A stretch of 64,000 bases of DNA from Pseudomonadota bacterium (GCA_021821945.1 JAJZTF010000002.1:124001-188000); one strand, 5' to 3'. Counted from the stretch's first letter, positions 45,459 through 55,744 are shown. Notes: a model not told the origin generated them from the letters alone. A program made the numbers and translations.

Positions 45459-47032
45459 TTTTTCGGGATCAGGATGGTGGGCTTGGGATTTTCCTCGGTT
45501 TCCGGATAGTCCCGGCTGTAATGCAGGCCGCGGCTTTCGTGGCGCGACAGCGCGCTTTTCACGATCAGGTCTGCATTGGTGACGAGATTGCGAAGCTCGA
45601 GCAGGTCGGAGCTGACATGGAAATGCGCATAGTATTCGTCTATCTCGTTTTGCAGGAGCTGGACGCGGTGCATGGCGCGCTGCAGGCGCTTGTTGGTGCG
45701 CACGATGCCGACATAGTCCCACATGAAATGACGCAGCTCGGCCCAGTTGTGGGCGATCACGACCTCTTCGTCCGCGTCGGTCACCTGGCTGTCGTCCCAG
45801 GCAGGCAGCGTGCGGGGCGATTCGAGCGGCTGGCCTAATATGTCGCGGGCTGCCGCATCCGCAAACACCAGGCATTCGAGCAGGGAATTGCTGGCCAGGC
45901 GGTTCGCGCCATGCAGACCGCTGTATGCGGTCTCGCCCACGGCGTAGAGGTTTTTCAGGTCGGTGCGCGCGTCAAGGTCGGCGACCACGCCGCCGCAGGT
46001 GTAGTGGGCCGCAGGCACGACGGGGATGGGCTCCTGGCTGATGTTGATGCCGAGCGTCAAACAGCGGGCGTAGATGGTCGGGAAGTGCTCCTGCAAAAAT
46101 TCCACGGACTGATGCGAGATGTCGAGATAGACGCAATCCAGTCCACCCTTTTTCATCTCGTAGTCTATCGCCCTTGCCACGACATCGCGCGGAGCAAGCT
46201 CTGCGCGCTCATCGTGGGCGGGCATGAAGCGCGTCCCGTCGGGCAGCTTCAGTATCCCGCCTTCGCCGCGCACCGCTTCGCTGATCAAGAAGGATTTTGC
46301 ATGCGGGTGGTAGAGGCAGGTCGGATGAAACTGGATGAATTCCATGTTGGCCACGCGGCACCCTGCGCGCCATGCCATCGCGATGCCATCGCCGGTCGAG
46401 GTGTCGGGGTTGGTCGTGTAAAGATAGACCTTGCCGCTTCCGCCGGTGGCCAGTATGGTGTGCTGGGCGGAGATCGTGACCACCTCGTCGGTCCTGGTGT
46501 CCAGCGCATATACGCCATAGCAGCGGTTGTCGGCATGCCCGAGCTTTTTTCCGGTGATCAGGTCGACCGACATGTATCCTTCGAGCAGCGTGATGTTGGG
46601 GTGGTTCAGCACTTTGTCGGACAGGGTTTTCTGCACCGCAAGACCGGTCGCATCTGCGGCATGGATGATGCGCCGCCTGTCGTGCCCGCCCTCGCGGGTC
46701 AGATGGTAGCCCGTGTCGCTGCTGCTGTCCTCGGTGAAGGCGACGCCTTGGGATACCAGCCAGTCTATCGCCTCTTTGCCGTGCTCGACGACGAAGCGGG
46801 TGGCGGTTTCATCGCAAAGCCCGGCCCCTGCGATCAGCGTGTCCCGCATGTGGGCTTCCGGTGTGTCGTCGCCGGAAAGCACTGCGGCGATGCCACCCTG
46901 CGCCCAGCTGCTCGCGCCGTCCAGCAGGGACTTCTTCGTGATCAGGCCGATTCTTCTCTGGTCGGCGAGCTTGAGCGCCAGCGTCAGCCCGGCCAGGCCG
47001 CTGCCGATAATCAATGTGTCGAATTGCAGCAA
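45452..47032 (-). CDS. nadB: L-aspartate oxidase
   Basis: NadB (526 residues) oxidises aspartate to iminoaspartate with FAD, the first step of de novo NAD synthesis; it can pass electrons to oxygen or fumarate. The FAD-binding GSGLAGLTLALKL (about 11-23), the SSWAQGGIAAV segment and HPTCLYHP (about 236-243) are characteristic. The start is TTG at 47032 with GGGAA 7-9 nt before it; no in-frame ATG exists upstream. It is divergent from rpoE. Confidence 0.95.
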   Translation of the reverse strand: MLQFDTLIIGSGLAGLTLALKLADQRRIGLITKKSLLDGASSWAQGGIAAVLSGDDTPEAHMRDTLIAGAGLCDETATRFVVEHGKEAIDWLVSQGVAFTEDSSSDTGYHLTREGGHDRRRIIHAADATGLAVQKTLSDKVLNHPNITLLEGYMSVDLITGKKLGHADNRCYGVYALDTRTDEVVTISAQHTILATGGSGKVYLYTTNPDTSTGDGIAMAWRAGCRVANMEFIQFHPTCLYHPHAKSFLISEAVRGEGGILKLPDGTRFMPAHDERAELAPRDVVARAIDYEMKKGGLDCVYLDISHQSVEFLQEHFPTIYARCLTLGINISQEPIPVVPAAHYTCGGVVADLDARTDLKNLYAVGETAYSGLHGANRLASNSLLECLVFADAAARDILGQPLESPRTLPAWDDSQVTDADEEVVIAHNWAELRHFMWDYVGIVRTNKRLQRAMHRVQLLQNEIDEYYAHFHVSSDLLELRNLVTNADLIVKSALSRHESRGLHYSRDYPETEENPKPTILIPKNY

Positions 47033-47058
47033 TTGTTTTCCCGTTCGATGACCATGGA

Positions 47059-47087
47059 GGAACTATAGCATGATGCATGTGGTCAGA
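47059..47087 (+). promoter_or_regulatory. Possible sigma-E (autoregulatory) promoter of rpoE
   Basis: GGAACTA-N16-GTCAGA resembles the sigma-E consensus GGAACTT-N15/16-GTCNNA. It lies about 90 nt before rpoE, a place where self-regulating sigma-E promoters are usual. Confidence 0.5.
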
Positions 47088-47116
47088 TGCGGTTTGGCTG
47101 GGTCCTCGGCTCGCAA

Positions 47117-47145
47117 AACTGACGAAGTGGACTGCAGCGGTTATA
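47117..47145 (+). promoter_or_regulatory. Sigma-70 promoter of rpoE
   Basis: CTGACG and a perfect TATAAT (47140-47145) are spaced by 17 nt, predicting a start near 47152 and a leader of about 27 nt for rpoE. Confidence 0.65.
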
Positions 47146-47178
47146 ATTTGCACTGCGACGGATTTTATCGGAATAGGG

Positions 47179-47778
47179 ATGGGCGATAAGGAAGTTGATC
47201 AACAGCTGGTGGAGCGCGTACAGCGCGGGGATAAGCACGCCTTCGACCTGCTGGTAGCAAAATATCAACGCAAGCTGGGGCGACTGATCTCGCGCTTCGT
47301 GCGCAACGCGTCCGAGGCGGAAGATGTCACCCAGGAGGCTTTCGTCAAGGCCTATCGCGCCTTGCCCGGGTTCCGCGGCGACAGCGCTTTCTATACCTGG
47401 CTATACAGAATCGGCATCAATACGGCCAAGAACTACCTGCTTGCCAACAAGCGCCAGCCGGCAGCCAACACCCCTTTTGACACGGAAGAAGCGGAAACCT
47501 TCGAGGAAGCCGGGTTTCTCCATGAAGTCAGCACGCCTGAAAATGAACTCATGAGCAAACAGGTTGTCAACACCGTGCAGCAAGCCTTGCAGCAACTGCC
47601 CGAGGATTTGCGCAGCGCCCTGACGCTGCGAGAGATTGAAGGTTTGAGTTACGAAGAAATCGCAAACGTGATGAACTGCCCTGTCGGCACGGTGCGATCG
47701 AGGATATTCAGGGCGCGCGAGGCGGTCGCGGAAAAACTGCGTCCGCTGTTGGAAACCAGTCAAGGCAATAGGTGGTAA
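47179..47778 (+). CDS. rpoE: RNA polymerase sigma factor RpoE (sigma-E)
   Basis: An ECF sigma factor of 199 residues directing the envelope-stress response. Region 2 (RNASEAEDVTQEAFVKAYRAL; FYTWLYRIGINTAKNYL) and region 4 (LPEDLRSALTLREIEGLSYEEIA; GTVRSRIFRARE) are clear. The ATG at 47179 begins MGDKEVDQQLVERV as in other RpoE proteins; the longer frame is not supported. It heads the rpoE-rseA-rseB-rseC-degQ run, so the sigma factor is made together with its inhibitors and a stress protease. Confidence 0.96.
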   Translation: MGDKEVDQQLVERVQRGDKHAFDLLVAKYQRKLGRLISRFVRNASEAEDVTQEAFVKAYRALPGFRGDSAFYTWLYRIGINTAKNYLLANKRQPAANTPFDTEEAETFEEAGFLHEVSTPENELMSKQVVNTVQQALQQLPEDLRSALTLREIEGLSYEEIANVMNCPVGTVRSRIFRAREAVAEKLRPLLETSQGNRW

Positions 47779-47780
47779 AA

Positions 47781-48281
47781 ATGAAACACGATATCTCTGC
47801 ACTGATGGATGGAGAGCTGTTCGAGGATGAGGCCGAGACCCTGCTCGGCCAGATCAGGCGCGATCCTGGCATATACGCCGATTGGGCGGTCTATCACCTG
47901 ATCGGTGATGTGCTGCGCCAGCCCGAATGCATACATCGCGACATGACCGACAGGGTCAGCGAAAGGTTGCGCAACGAGGCGACTGTCCTTGCGCCGAGAA
48001 GCCGGGCGCTGAAGCAGAAGGCCCGGGTGTTTGCGCTTTCCGCCGCGGCATCCCTGATGGCGGTCGGCATGGTCGCCTGGATGACGCTGCAGATCAACCC
48101 TGAAACTGCTCCGCAGCTTGCGATGCAGCAGTCCGGCATGCGTCCTGTCAATCTGCAGATACAGCCGGCTGCGAACGACTACCTGATGGCTCACCAGGAA
48201 TTCTCCCCCAGCAACGACATGAATGGCGGAGCATCCTACATACACACCGTGACCTACAGCCCGGAGGAAAAGCTTCAATGA
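47781..48281 (+). CDS. rseA: Anti-sigma-E factor RseA
   Basis: A 166-residue inner-membrane anti-sigma factor. The N-terminal sigma-binding domain begins MKHDISALMDGELFEDEAE, a TM helix lies at about 88-105 (VFALSAAASLMAVGMVAW), and the periplasmic tail is Gln-rich. In the known pathway DegS and RseP cleave it to free RpoE. ATG 47781 follows AGGTGG. It overlaps rseB as ATGA. Confidence 0.92.
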   Translation: MKHDISALMDGELFEDEAETLLGQIRRDPGIYADWAVYHLIGDVLRQPECIHRDMTDRVSERLRNEATVLAPRSRALKQKARVFALSAAASLMAVGMVAWMTLQINPETAPQLAMQQSGMRPVNLQIQPAANDYLMAHQEFSPSNDMNGGASYIHTVTYSPEEKLQ

Positions 48282-49234
48282 AGGCATGGGTTGGAGTTTT
48301 CGGCCTGATGCTGGCCTTCAATGCCAGCGCGGCCGGCGGGCAGTCTACCCTCGATCTGCTGAAGGCGATTGCATTTGCGGGTCACCAGACGGATTACAGC
48401 GGCGTTTTCGTATACCAGTACGGCAATCATGTCGAGACTTCGAGGATCTCCCATATCGTCGATCAGAACGGGGGGTACGAGAAGCTCGAGGGGCTCGATG
48501 GGCCTAGGCGCGAGATCATACGTCATCGCGGGCAGGTCTGGTGTTACAGGCAGAACGAGATGGTCCAGGTCGACAGCGGGAAAGGGGGGGGCAAGTTTCC
48601 GATGCTGCTGCCCGATCAGCTCTCCGCGCTGAGCGAGAACTACAAGGTCAGGGAAGTCGGAACCGACAGGGTGGCGGGCCACGAGACCCGCGTGTTGCTC
48701 TTCCAGCCCAGGGACAGGCTGCGCTATACGCGCAAGGTCTGGGTGGATACGGGGACAGGCTTGCTTTTGAAATCCGCCGTGCTCAATGACAAGAACCAGA
48801 TCGTCGAGCAGTATGCCTTCACCGAGCTCAAGGTGGGCAAGGATGCCGACAGGTCATGGATCGCATCGGATGAGGTCAAGAACCTCCCGGGTCTCGGGCA
48901 GGTGAGCCAGGACAAGACCGAGCCGGCCGTGAACAGCGGCTGGGTGGTGGATGCGATGCCTGGCGGTTTCAGGAAGACGACCGAGCTCGTAAGGCCCATG
49001 CATGGGAACCATGCCCCGGTGACCCAGCTCGTGTTTTCCGATGGTCTTAGCGCAATATCGGTTTTTGTCGAACCTGCAAGCCCGGGCGATGACGAAAAGG
49101 AGGGCCTTTCCAGCCGCGGTGCGGTCAACCTCTACAGCAAGATCGTCGACGGCCATGTGTATCATGTAGTCGGTGAAGTGCCGCCGATCACGGTGATACA
49201 GGTTCTCAACTCGATAAGATACAACGGCAAATAA
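48278..49234 (+). CDS. rseB: Periplasmic regulator RseB/MucB
   Basis: A 318-residue periplasmic protein with a signal peptide (cleavage near ASA, about 15-18). It binds the periplasmic part of RseA and shields it until lipopolysaccharide or lipoprotein intermediates displace it. The lipid-binding N-terminal MucB domain (YSGVFVYQYGNHVETSRI) and the C-terminal domain (GWVVDAMPGGFRKT; QLVFSDGLSAISVFVEP) are both present. Confidence 0.95.
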   Translation: MKAWVGVFGLMLAFNASAAGGQSTLDLLKAIAFAGHQTDYSGVFVYQYGNHVETSRISHIVDQNGGYEKLEGLDGPRREIIRHRGQVWCYRQNEMVQVDSGKGGGKFPMLLPDQLSALSENYKVREVGTDRVAGHETRVLLFQPRDRLRYTRKVWVDTGTGLLLKSAVLNDKNQIVEQYAFTELKVGKDADRSWIASDEVKNLPGLGQVSQDKTEPAVNSGWVVDAMPGGFRKTTELVRPMHGNHAPVTQLVFSDGLSAISVFVEPASPGDDEKEGLSSRGAVNLYSKIVDGHVYHVVGEVPPITVIQVLNSIRYNGK

Positions 49235-49647
49235 TGCTCGAGACCCGCGCCATCGTGGTTCAGTCAGACGCCGGATCCGCCGAGGTCATCGGCAGCGGTA
49301 GTAGCGGCTGTTCGGCCTGCGAAGGAAGAGGCTGCGGCTCCAGGAAAGTTGCGCAGCTTTTTTGCAGCAAGCCGCGCCAGTTCAGGGTGGACAATCGCAT
49401 CCATGCGGGCGTGGGGGACGAGGTGATCGTCTGCATGCCTGATGGCGCACTGCTGCGCGGGGTCGGCCTCGTGTATCTGCTGCCCCTGGTCTTCATGTTT
49501 TCCGGCGCCTTGCTGGCAGGGCAGAGCGATGCCCGTGCTGCCATGGGCGCACTGTTCGGACTCCTGATCGGATTCTTGCTGGCGAAATGGTTATCCGCGC
49601 GCAGCTTCCGCCAGCAACCTTATATAGCGAGGCTGGCGCGCGAATAA
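49234..49647 (+). CDS. rseC: RseC/MucC family membrane protein
   Basis: A 137-residue protein with a cysteine-rich N-terminus (CSACEGRGCGSRKVAQLFC, about 24-42) and two membrane helices (about 75-92 and 97-115). It is a minor positive modulator of sigma-E and is related to the SoxR-reducing system protein RsxC-associated RseC; the cysteines may carry a redox centre. Its ATG overlaps the rseB stop by one base. Confidence 0.92.
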   Translation: MLETRAIVVQSDAGSAEVIGSGSSGCSACEGRGCGSRKVAQLFCSKPRQFRVDNRIHAGVGDEVIVCMPDGALLRGVGLVYLLPLVFMFSGALLAGQSDARAAMGALFGLLIGFLLAKWLSARSFRQQPYIARLARE

Positions 49648-49666
49648 TTTTCGATGAGGTGATTGT

Positions 49667-51052
49667 ATGCTTGGAAAGTGTATCAACGTCATACTTTTTT
49701 CTGTCGCGCTGGTATCCGCCGCGGTTGCAGGCGAGCTCCCGGACTTCAGCGGATTGGTTGAGAAGCAGGGGCCCGCAGTCGTCAACATCAGCACGACGCA
49801 GCACATCCCGGGACAGACGGTTTCCGGCATTCCCGAGGACGATCCTTTCTTCGAGTTTTTCAGGCGTTTTGCGCCACTAGAGCCGCGCGACCAGGAGACC
49901 CATTCGCTGGGTTCCGGATTCATCCTGAGTTCTGACGGCTACATCATGACCAACTCCCATGTGGTCGACCATGCGGACAAGATCACGGTGAGACTGACAG
50001 ACAAGCGGGAATTCTCGGCGCGCGTGATCGGCGTGGACGCGAAGACGGATGTGGCGCTGCTCAAGATAGATGCGACCAATCTGCCCAGGGTCGCGATAGG
50101 GGACCCGAACAAGCTCAAGGTCGGGGAATGGGTGGTTGCGATCGGCTCCCCCTTCGGTTTTGACAACAGCGTCACGGCAGGTATCGTGAGCGCCAAGGGG
50201 CGCTCCCTGCCGCAGGACAACTATGTCCCTTTCATACAGACCGATGTGGCGATCAATCCCGGCAATTCAGGCGGGCCGCTATTCAACATGAACGGCGAGG
50301 TTGTGGGCATCAATTCGCAGATCTATACGCGCTCCGGCGGATCCATGGGTTTGTCCTTCGCGATACCGATCGATGTCGCCATGCAGGTCGCGGACCAGCT
50401 GCGCACCAAGGGCGTGGTGACGCGAGGCAGGATAGGCGTGACGATACAGGAGATGACGCGTCAGCTAGCCGAGTCTTTCGGCCTCTCCCAGCCCAATGGC
50501 GCATTGGTGAGCAGCGTCGAGAAGGGCGGGCCTGCCGACAAGGCGGGCATAGAGGCGAGCGATGTGATACTGAAGTTTGACGGCAAGACTGTTGCCAATT
50601 CGGGCGATCTGCCGCGCATCGTGGCTGCGGCAAAGCCGGGAAGCAGTGCGGTGGTCGACCTTTGGCACAAGGGGGCTCCCAGGCAGGTGACGGTGGTTGT
50701 TGGAAAAATGCCGGATGAAAACAGGCTGTCGAAAGCGGCAAAAGGCCCGTCCGGCCAGGAAGAGAAGACGGTCGCGAGGCTGGGCGTTTCGCTTGGCGAG
50801 CTGACGAAGGAGCAGCTTTCGGACATGGGAATCAAGGGCGGCCTGCTCGTCCAGGCGGTCAAGGGCAAGTCTGCGGTCTCTTCCGGAATCCAGCCGGGGG
50901 ACGTGATTCTTGCCATAGGCAATGTACCGTTGAATTCGCTAAAGCAGCTTAACGACATCGTCAGGCAGCTGCCCAAGGGGCGCAATGTCGCGCTTCTGGT
51001 GCGCAGGGAGGATGCGGTTTTTTATGTGGCGATCAGGCTGGATGACAATTGA
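49667..51052 (+). CDS. degQ: Periplasmic serine protease DegQ/DegP (Do family)
   Basis: A 461-residue HtrA protease and chaperone with a signal peptide (cleavage near AVAG, about 21). The catalytic triad is H98 (TNSHVVD), D128 (KTDVALL) and S201 (PGNSGGPL); two PDZ domains follow (about 255-345 and 365-455). It degrades misfolded envelope proteins. Its place after rseC makes it part of the sigma-E regulon. GAGGTG precedes the ATG. Confidence 0.95.
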   Translation: MLGKCINVILFSVALVSAAVAGELPDFSGLVEKQGPAVVNISTTQHIPGQTVSGIPEDDPFFEFFRRFAPLEPRDQETHSLGSGFILSSDGYIMTNSHVVDHADKITVRLTDKREFSARVIGVDAKTDVALLKIDATNLPRVAIGDPNKLKVGEWVVAIGSPFGFDNSVTAGIVSAKGRSLPQDNYVPFIQTDVAINPGNSGGPLFNMNGEVVGINSQIYTRSGGSMGLSFAIPIDVAMQVADQLRTKGVVTRGRIGVTIQEMTRQLAESFGLSQPNGALVSSVEKGGPADKAGIEASDVILKFDGKTVANSGDLPRIVAAAKPGSSAVVDLWHKGAPRQVTVVVGKMPDENRLSKAAKGPSGQEEKTVARLGVSLGELTKEQLSDMGIKGGLLVQAVKGKSAVSSGIQPGDVILAIGNVPLNSLKQLNDIVRQLPKGRNVALLVRREDAVFYVAIRLDDN

Positions 51053-51088
51053 TGCATGAGCTCACCTGCATGTAATGCCCAAATCGGC

Positions 51089-51094
51089 TAGAAT
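51089..51094 (+). promoter_or_regulatory. Probable -10 element of lepA
   Basis: TAGAAT 48 nt before the lepA start; 17 nt upstream lies CTGCAT, a weak -35. The region fills the 89-nt gap between degQ and lepA. Confidence 0.45.
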
Positions 51095-51141
51095 TCGCGC
51101 TTTGCGAAATTGTCCGTCACGGCGGTCTGAACTGGAATCCC

Positions 51142-52932
51142 ATGCAGCTGATCCGTAATTTTTCTATCATAGCCCATATCGATCACGGCAAGTCGACGTT
51201 GGCCGATCGCATCATACATCTCTGCGGAGGCCTGTCCGACCGGGAAATGGAAGCGCAGGTGCTAGACTCGATGGACATCGAGCGCGAGCGCGGCATCACG
51301 ATCAAGGCGCAGACTGCCGCTTTGAGCTACAAGGCGCGCGACGGGCAGACCTACAATCTCAATCTGATCGACACGCCGGGACATGTCGACTTCTCCTACG
51401 AAGTCTCGCGTTCGCTCGCTGCCTGCGAAGGGGCTCTTTTGGTGGTCGATGCATCCCAGGGCGTCGAGGCGCAGACGGTCGCCAACTGCTATACCGCGCT
51501 CGATCTGGGGGTGGAAGTGGTGCCGGTGCTGAACAAGATAGACCTGCCTTCGGCGAATCCGGACAATGCGATCGCCGAAATCGAGGACGTGATCGGCATA
51601 GAGGCGCACGATGCGGTGCGCTGTTCCGCAAAGACCGGGGAAGGCATAGAGGATGTGCTGGAGGCGCTGATACAGAAGGTTCCGGCTCCGAAGGGCGATG
51701 TGGATGCGCCCCTGCAGGCGCTGATCATCGATTCCTGGTTCGACAACTATGTCGGCGTCGTGATGCTGGTGCGCGTGATGAACGGCACGATCAGGCCCAA
51801 GGAGAAGATACTGTTCATGGCGACAGGCGCCCATCACCTGACCGAGCATGTCGGTGTGTTCACGCCCAAGTCGCAGCACAGGGATGCGCTCAGCGCCGGA
51901 CAGGTCGGTTTCGTGATCGCGGGCATCAAGGAACTGAAGGCGGCAAGGGTGGGCGACACGATAACGCATCTCGCAAAACCGGCGGAACATGCGCTGCCCG
52001 GTTTCAAGGAAGTGCAGCCCCAGGTCTTCGCGGGCCTCTTTCCGGTGGAGTCGAACCAGTACGAGGCGCTGCGCGATTCGCTGGAAAAGCTCAAGCTTAA
52101 CGATGCGGCCCTGCAGTATGAACCCGAGGTTTCCCAGGCGCTGGGTTTCGGGTTCCGCTGCGGCTTTCTCGGGCTGCTGCACATGGAGATCGTTCAGGAG
52201 AGGCTGGAGCGGGAATTCGACATGGACCTCATCACCACTGCGCCCACGGTGATCTATGAGGTCGAGTTGAGGGACGGTACCGTCGTGTCGGTGGACAATC
52301 CCTCAAAGATGCCGGATCCTTCCAAGATCGCCGAAATCCGCGAACCCATCGTGACGGTCAATCTTTACATGCCGAACGAATATGTCGGCTCCGTGATCAC
52401 GCTTTGCACGCAAAAGCGCGGCACCCAGATCAACATCAGCTATCATGGCAAGCAGGTGAAGCTGATCTACGAAATGCCGATGGCGGAAATCGTGATGGAT
52501 TTCTTCGACAGGCTGAAATCGGTCTCGCGCGGCTATGCCTCGATGGATTACGAGTTCAAGGAATACAGGGCTGCGGATGTGGTCAAGGTCGACATGCTGA
52601 TCAATGGCGACAAGGTGGATGCGCTGGCGATGATCGTGCACCGGGCAAGCAGCCAGTTCAGGGGGCGCGAGGTGGCGGCCAAGATGCGCGAGCTGATCCC
52701 GCGCCAGATGTACGATGTCGCGATACAGGCGAGCATAGGCTCGAACGTCATCGCGCGCGAGAACGTCAAGGCGATGCGCAAGAACGTCCTCGCCAAGTGT
52801 TACGGCGGCGACATCACGCGCAAGAAGAAGCTGCTTGAGAAGCAGAAGGCCGGCAAGAAGCGCATGAAGCAGGTGGGCAACGTGGAGATTCCGCAGGAGG
52901 CCTTCCTGGCCATCCTGCGTGTGGACGAGTAA
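51142..52932 (+). CDS. lepA: Elongation factor 4 (LepA)
   Basis: A ribosome-bound GTPase (596 residues) that back-translocates or assists ribosome assembly. G1 AHIDHGKST (about 10-18), G3 DTPGHVDF and G4 NKIDLP are intact, and the LepA-specific C-terminal domain ends in a basic tail ([17 protein letters not shown]). It precedes lepB, with which it is classically co-transcribed. Confidence 0.97.
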   Translation: MQLIRNFSIIAHIDHGKSTLADRIIHLCGGLSDREMEAQVLDSMDIERERGITIKAQTAALSYKARDGQTYNLNLIDTPGHVDFSYEVSRSLAACEGALLVVDASQGVEAQTVANCYTALDLGVEVVPVLNKIDLPSANPDNAIAEIEDVIGIEAHDAVRCSAKTGEGIEDVLEALIQKVPAPKGDVDAPLQALIIDSWFDNYVGVVMLVRVMNGTIRPKEKILFMATGAHHLTEHVGVFTPKSQHRDALSAGQVGFVIAGIKELKAARVGDTITHLAKPAEHALPGFKEVQPQVFAGLFPVESNQYEALRDSLEKLKLNDAALQYEPEVSQALGFGFRCGFLGLLHMEIVQERLEREFDMDLITTAPTVIYEVELRDGTVVSVDNPSKMPDPSKIAEIREPIVTVNLYMPNEYVGSVITLCTQKRGTQINISYHGKQVKLIYEMPMAEIVMDFFDRLKSVSRGYASMDYEFKEYRAADVVKVDMLINGDKVDALAMIVHRASSQFRGREVAAKMRELIPRQMYDVAIQASIGSNVIARENVKAMRKNVLAKCYGGDITRKKKLLEKQKAGKKRMKQVGNVEIPQEAFLAILRVDE

Positions 52933-52965
52933 GGCGCACGTTTAAACAATATTCAAGGAATAAAA

Positions 52966-53769
52966 ATGGATTTCGCTCTGATCATGTTTGTGCTGCTGCT
53001 GGTGACAGGCAGCATCTGGCTTCTGGATAAGTACTGGCTTGCAGAAAACAGGGGGAAGGGCGTCGAAGAGCCATGGTGGGTCGAGTATGCGAAGAGCTTC
53101 TTTCCGGTCATACTGGTCGTGTTCTGCATACGCTCGTTTCTGGTCGAGCCCTTCAAGATCCCTTCCGGCTCGATGATTCCGACGCTGCATGTCGGGGATT
53201 TCATCCTGGTGAACAAGTACACCTATGGCATCAGGCTGCCCATCATCGACCAGAAGATCATCAGGCTCAACGATCCCAGGCGAGGCGACGTGATGGTGTT
53301 CCATTATCCCGAAAACCCTTCCGTCGATTACATCAAGCGCGTCGTGGGCGTGCCTGGCGATGTCGTCGAATACAGGAACAAGCGCCTGACCATCAACGGG
53401 AAGGAGCAGCCGCAGCAGCCCGAGGGCGATTATAATTATGTCGAGAGCGGGCTCAATTTCGTGCATACCGAGCGTCGCTCGGAATTGCTGGGGGACAAGC
53501 GCCACGACATTCTGATCAATCCTGACATGCCCAATGTGCACATGGGTTCGGTTGCGGACTTTCCGGGCCGGGAGAACTGCATATATGATGAGGATTCGGT
53601 GCGCTGCACCGTGCCTGCCGGAAGCTACTTCATGATGGGCGACAATCGCGACAACAGCCGCGACAGTCGCTACTGGGGTTTCGTCCCTGACAGGGAGATC
53701 GTCGGAAAGGCGTTTTTCATCTGGATGAATTTTTCCGACCTGAAGCGTATCGGCATGTCAGTCAATTGA
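52966..53769 (+). CDS. lepB: Signal peptidase I
   Basis: LepB (267 residues) cleaves Sec and Tat signal peptides at the periplasmic face. An N-terminal helix (2-20) and a second helix (about 46-60) anchor it. The catalytic S69 (PSGSMIPT) and K124 (DYIKRVVGVPGD) and the box GDNRDNSRDSRYWG (about 225-238) are present. AAGGAAT lies just before the ATG. Confidence 0.97.
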   Translation: MDFALIMFVLLLVTGSIWLLDKYWLAENRGKGVEEPWWVEYAKSFFPVILVVFCIRSFLVEPFKIPSGSMIPTLHVGDFILVNKYTYGIRLPIIDQKIIRLNDPRRGDVMVFHYPENPSVDYIKRVVGVPGDVVEYRNKRLTINGKEQPQQPEGDYNYVESGLNFVHTERRSELLGDKRHDILINPDMPNVHMGSVADFPGRENCIYDEDSVRCTVPAGSYFMMGDNRDNSRDSRYWGFVPDREIVGKAFFIWMNFSDLKRIGMSVN

Positions 53770-53785
53770 GGTGAGGAGAAACAGT

Positions 53786-54160
53786 ATGAATATTTCTAAA
53801 CCGGGCATGCAGAAAGGCATCACGCTCTCCGGGCTGATCATCGCCGCATTCGTGCTCGTGCTGGTAGTGTCCACGGGTCTGAAGCTGGTCCCCGCATACA
53901 TCGAGAATGCGGAGATACAGAAGATATTCAACGAAGTCTCCAACGATCCGGCGATGCAGAAGGCCTCGTTGAACGACATCCGCCTCTCCTATTCAAGGCG
54001 GGCCTCCATCGACAACATCCAGGCGGTCAAGGCCGAAGACATCGATATAGACACGAGTTCTGGCAAGCCTCTGTTGAGTGCGAGCTATTTCGTCAAGGTT
54101 CCGCTTGCCGGAAACATCAGCTTCTACCTCGATTTCAATCCAACCAGTGGGAAGGGCTGA
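53786..54160 (+). CDS. DUF4845 membrane protein
   Basis: A 124-residue protein with one N-terminal membrane helix (about 12-32) preceded by a pilin-like MQKGITLSG, then an extracytoplasmic alpha/beta domain. It matches DUF4845, almost always found between lepB and rnc in Betaproteobacteria. Its function is unknown. ATG 53786 is chosen with GAGGAGA before it. Its end overlaps rnc by 14 nt. Confidence 0.85.
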   Translation: MNISKPGMQKGITLSGLIIAAFVLVLVVSTGLKLVPAYIENAEIQKIFNEVSNDPAMQKASLNDIRLSYSRRASIDNIQAVKAEDIDIDTSSGKPLLSASYFVKVPLAGNISFYLDFNPTSGKG

Positions 54161-54830
54161 AGAGCACCTGTCCCGCCGGCTGGGACATGAGTTCAGGGAT
54201 GCCGGGCTGCTGGAGCGCGCGCTGACCCATCGCAGCTTTTCGCCTGCCCATTACGAGAGGCTGGAGTTTCTGGGCGACAGCATACTGGGCTGCGTGATAT
54301 CGAAATATCTTTACGGAAAGTATCCGGACATGAGCGAGGGGGATCTGTCGAGGCTTAGGTCCAACCTTGTCAAGGAATCCACCCTCGTGGTGTTTGCCGA
54401 ACAGCTGGAGCTTGGCAGTTTCCTGATGCTCGGGGAGGGAGAGCGCAGGAGCGGCGGATCCCGCAGGCCGTCGATACTCGCCGATGGCGTGGAGGCATTG
54501 ATAGGCGCGATATTCCTGGATGGCGGGTTCGAATCCGCAGAAAGGGCCGTGCTCAACCTTTATGTGCCCTATCTCGAAAAGCTCGACCTGAAGACGCTGG
54601 GCAAGGATGCCAAGACCCTGCTTCAGGAATATCTGCAGGGACGCCGGCTGGCCCTGCCGCATTACAGCGTGATCGACACCGAAGGCGGCGCGCACGAGCA
54701 GATGTTCAGGGTCGAATGCGCGGTGCCCGCGCTCGGGATCGTCACGCAGGGAACCGGCAGCAGTCGCCGCAATGCCGAGCAGCAGGCCGCGGCCGAGGCC
54801 TATCAGAAGATTGGAAAGAAACATGAATGA
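54147..54830 (+). CDS. rnc: Ribonuclease III
   Basis: RNase III (227 residues from GTG 54147) cuts double-stranded RNA in rRNA precursors and regulatory duplexes. The signature ERLEFLGDS (37-45), the second acidic patch [16 protein letters not shown] and a C-terminal double-stranded RNA-binding domain (ending [15 protein letters not shown]) are complete. No ATG lies at the expected place; the GTG inside the end of DUF4845 gives the normal length. It overlaps era by 8 nt. Confidence 0.93.
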   Translation: MGRAEEHLSRRLGHEFRDAGLLERALTHRSFSPAHYERLEFLGDSILGCVISKYLYGKYPDMSEGDLSRLRSNLVKESTLVVFAEQLELGSFLMLGEGERRSGGSRRPSILADGVEALIGAIFLDGGFESAERAVLNLYVPYLEKLDLKTLGKDAKTLLQEYLQGRRLALPHYSVIDTEGGAHEQMFRVECAVPALGIVTQGTGSSRRNAEQQAAAEAYQKIGKKHE

Positions 54831-55728
54831 AGACGTTGCAATGAATGAGGACTTCCGCAGCGGTTATGTCGCGATCGTCGGCCGTCCCAACGTGGGCAAG
54901 TCCACGCTGCTCAACCATCTGATCGGGCAGAAGATCAGCATCACATCCAGCAAGGCGCAGACCACGCGCCACCGCATACACGGCATCTACACCGATGAGC
55001 GCGCCCAGTTCGTGTTCGTCGACACGCCGGGATTCCAGCTGAGGCATCTCAATGCATTGAACCGCGGCATGAACCGTGTGGTGACGAGCAGCCTCAGGGA
55101 TGTGCAGGTGGTCGTGTATGTCCTGGAAGCGCTGCGCTATGACGAGCGCGACCGGGAAGTGCTGAAGCTCCTGCCGGACAACCGTCCTGTCGTTCTGGTC
55201 ATCAACAAGATCGATGCTGTCGAGGACAAGGGCAGGCTTTTCGATTTTGCAGAGCGGGTCGCAAGGGATTTCAAGTTTGCCCACATCGTTCCGGTGAGCG
55301 CGAAATTCGGAAAGCAGATGGACGAGCTGAGGGAAACGCTGCGCAGCCTGTTGCCCAAAGGCGGCCTGATCTATGATCCGGACGATGTGACGGACCGAAG
55401 CGAGCGCTTTTTGGCTGCGGAAATCCTGCGCGAAAAGGTCTTTCGCCTGACCGGTGAAGAGCTGCCTTATTCCGTGAGCGTCCTGATAGAGGCATACAAG
55501 ACGGAAAAGAACCTGCGCCGCATCAATGCAGCCATCCTCGTCGACAAGGAGGCGCACAAGGCGATGCTGCTCGGCAAGAAGGGAGAGAAGATCAAGGAGA
55601 TCGCGACCCAGGCCAGGCTCGACATGGAAAAGCTTTTCGACGGCAAGGTGTTTCTCGAGGTGTTCATCAAGGTGCGCAGCGGCTGGGCGGATGATGCCCG
55701 CATGCTTCAGTCCCTGGGATATGAGTGA
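54823..55728 (+). CDS. era: GTPase Era
   Basis: Era (301 residues) binds 16S rRNA and couples 30S maturation to growth. G1 GRPNVGKS (20-27), G3 DTPGF and G4 NKID are present, and the C-terminal KH domain has [18 protein letters not shown] 54823 has GGAAAGAA before it; a second ATG lies six codons on. The rnc-era overlap is universal in this group. Confidence 0.97.
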   Translation: MNEDVAMNEDFRSGYVAIVGRPNVGKSTLLNHLIGQKISITSSKAQTTRHRIHGIYTDERAQFVFVDTPGFQLRHLNALNRGMNRVVTSSLRDVQVVVYVLEALRYDERDREVLKLLPDNRPVVLVINKIDAVEDKGRLFDFAERVARDFKFAHIVPVSAKFGKQMDELRETLRSLLPKGGLIYDPDDVTDRSERFLAAEILREKVFRLTGEELPYSVSVLIEAYKTEKNLRRINAAILVDKEAHKAMLLGKKGEKIKEIATQARLDMEKLFDGKVFLEVFIKVRSGWADDARMLQSLGYE

Positions 55729-55744
55729 ACACCTCTAGAAGAGC

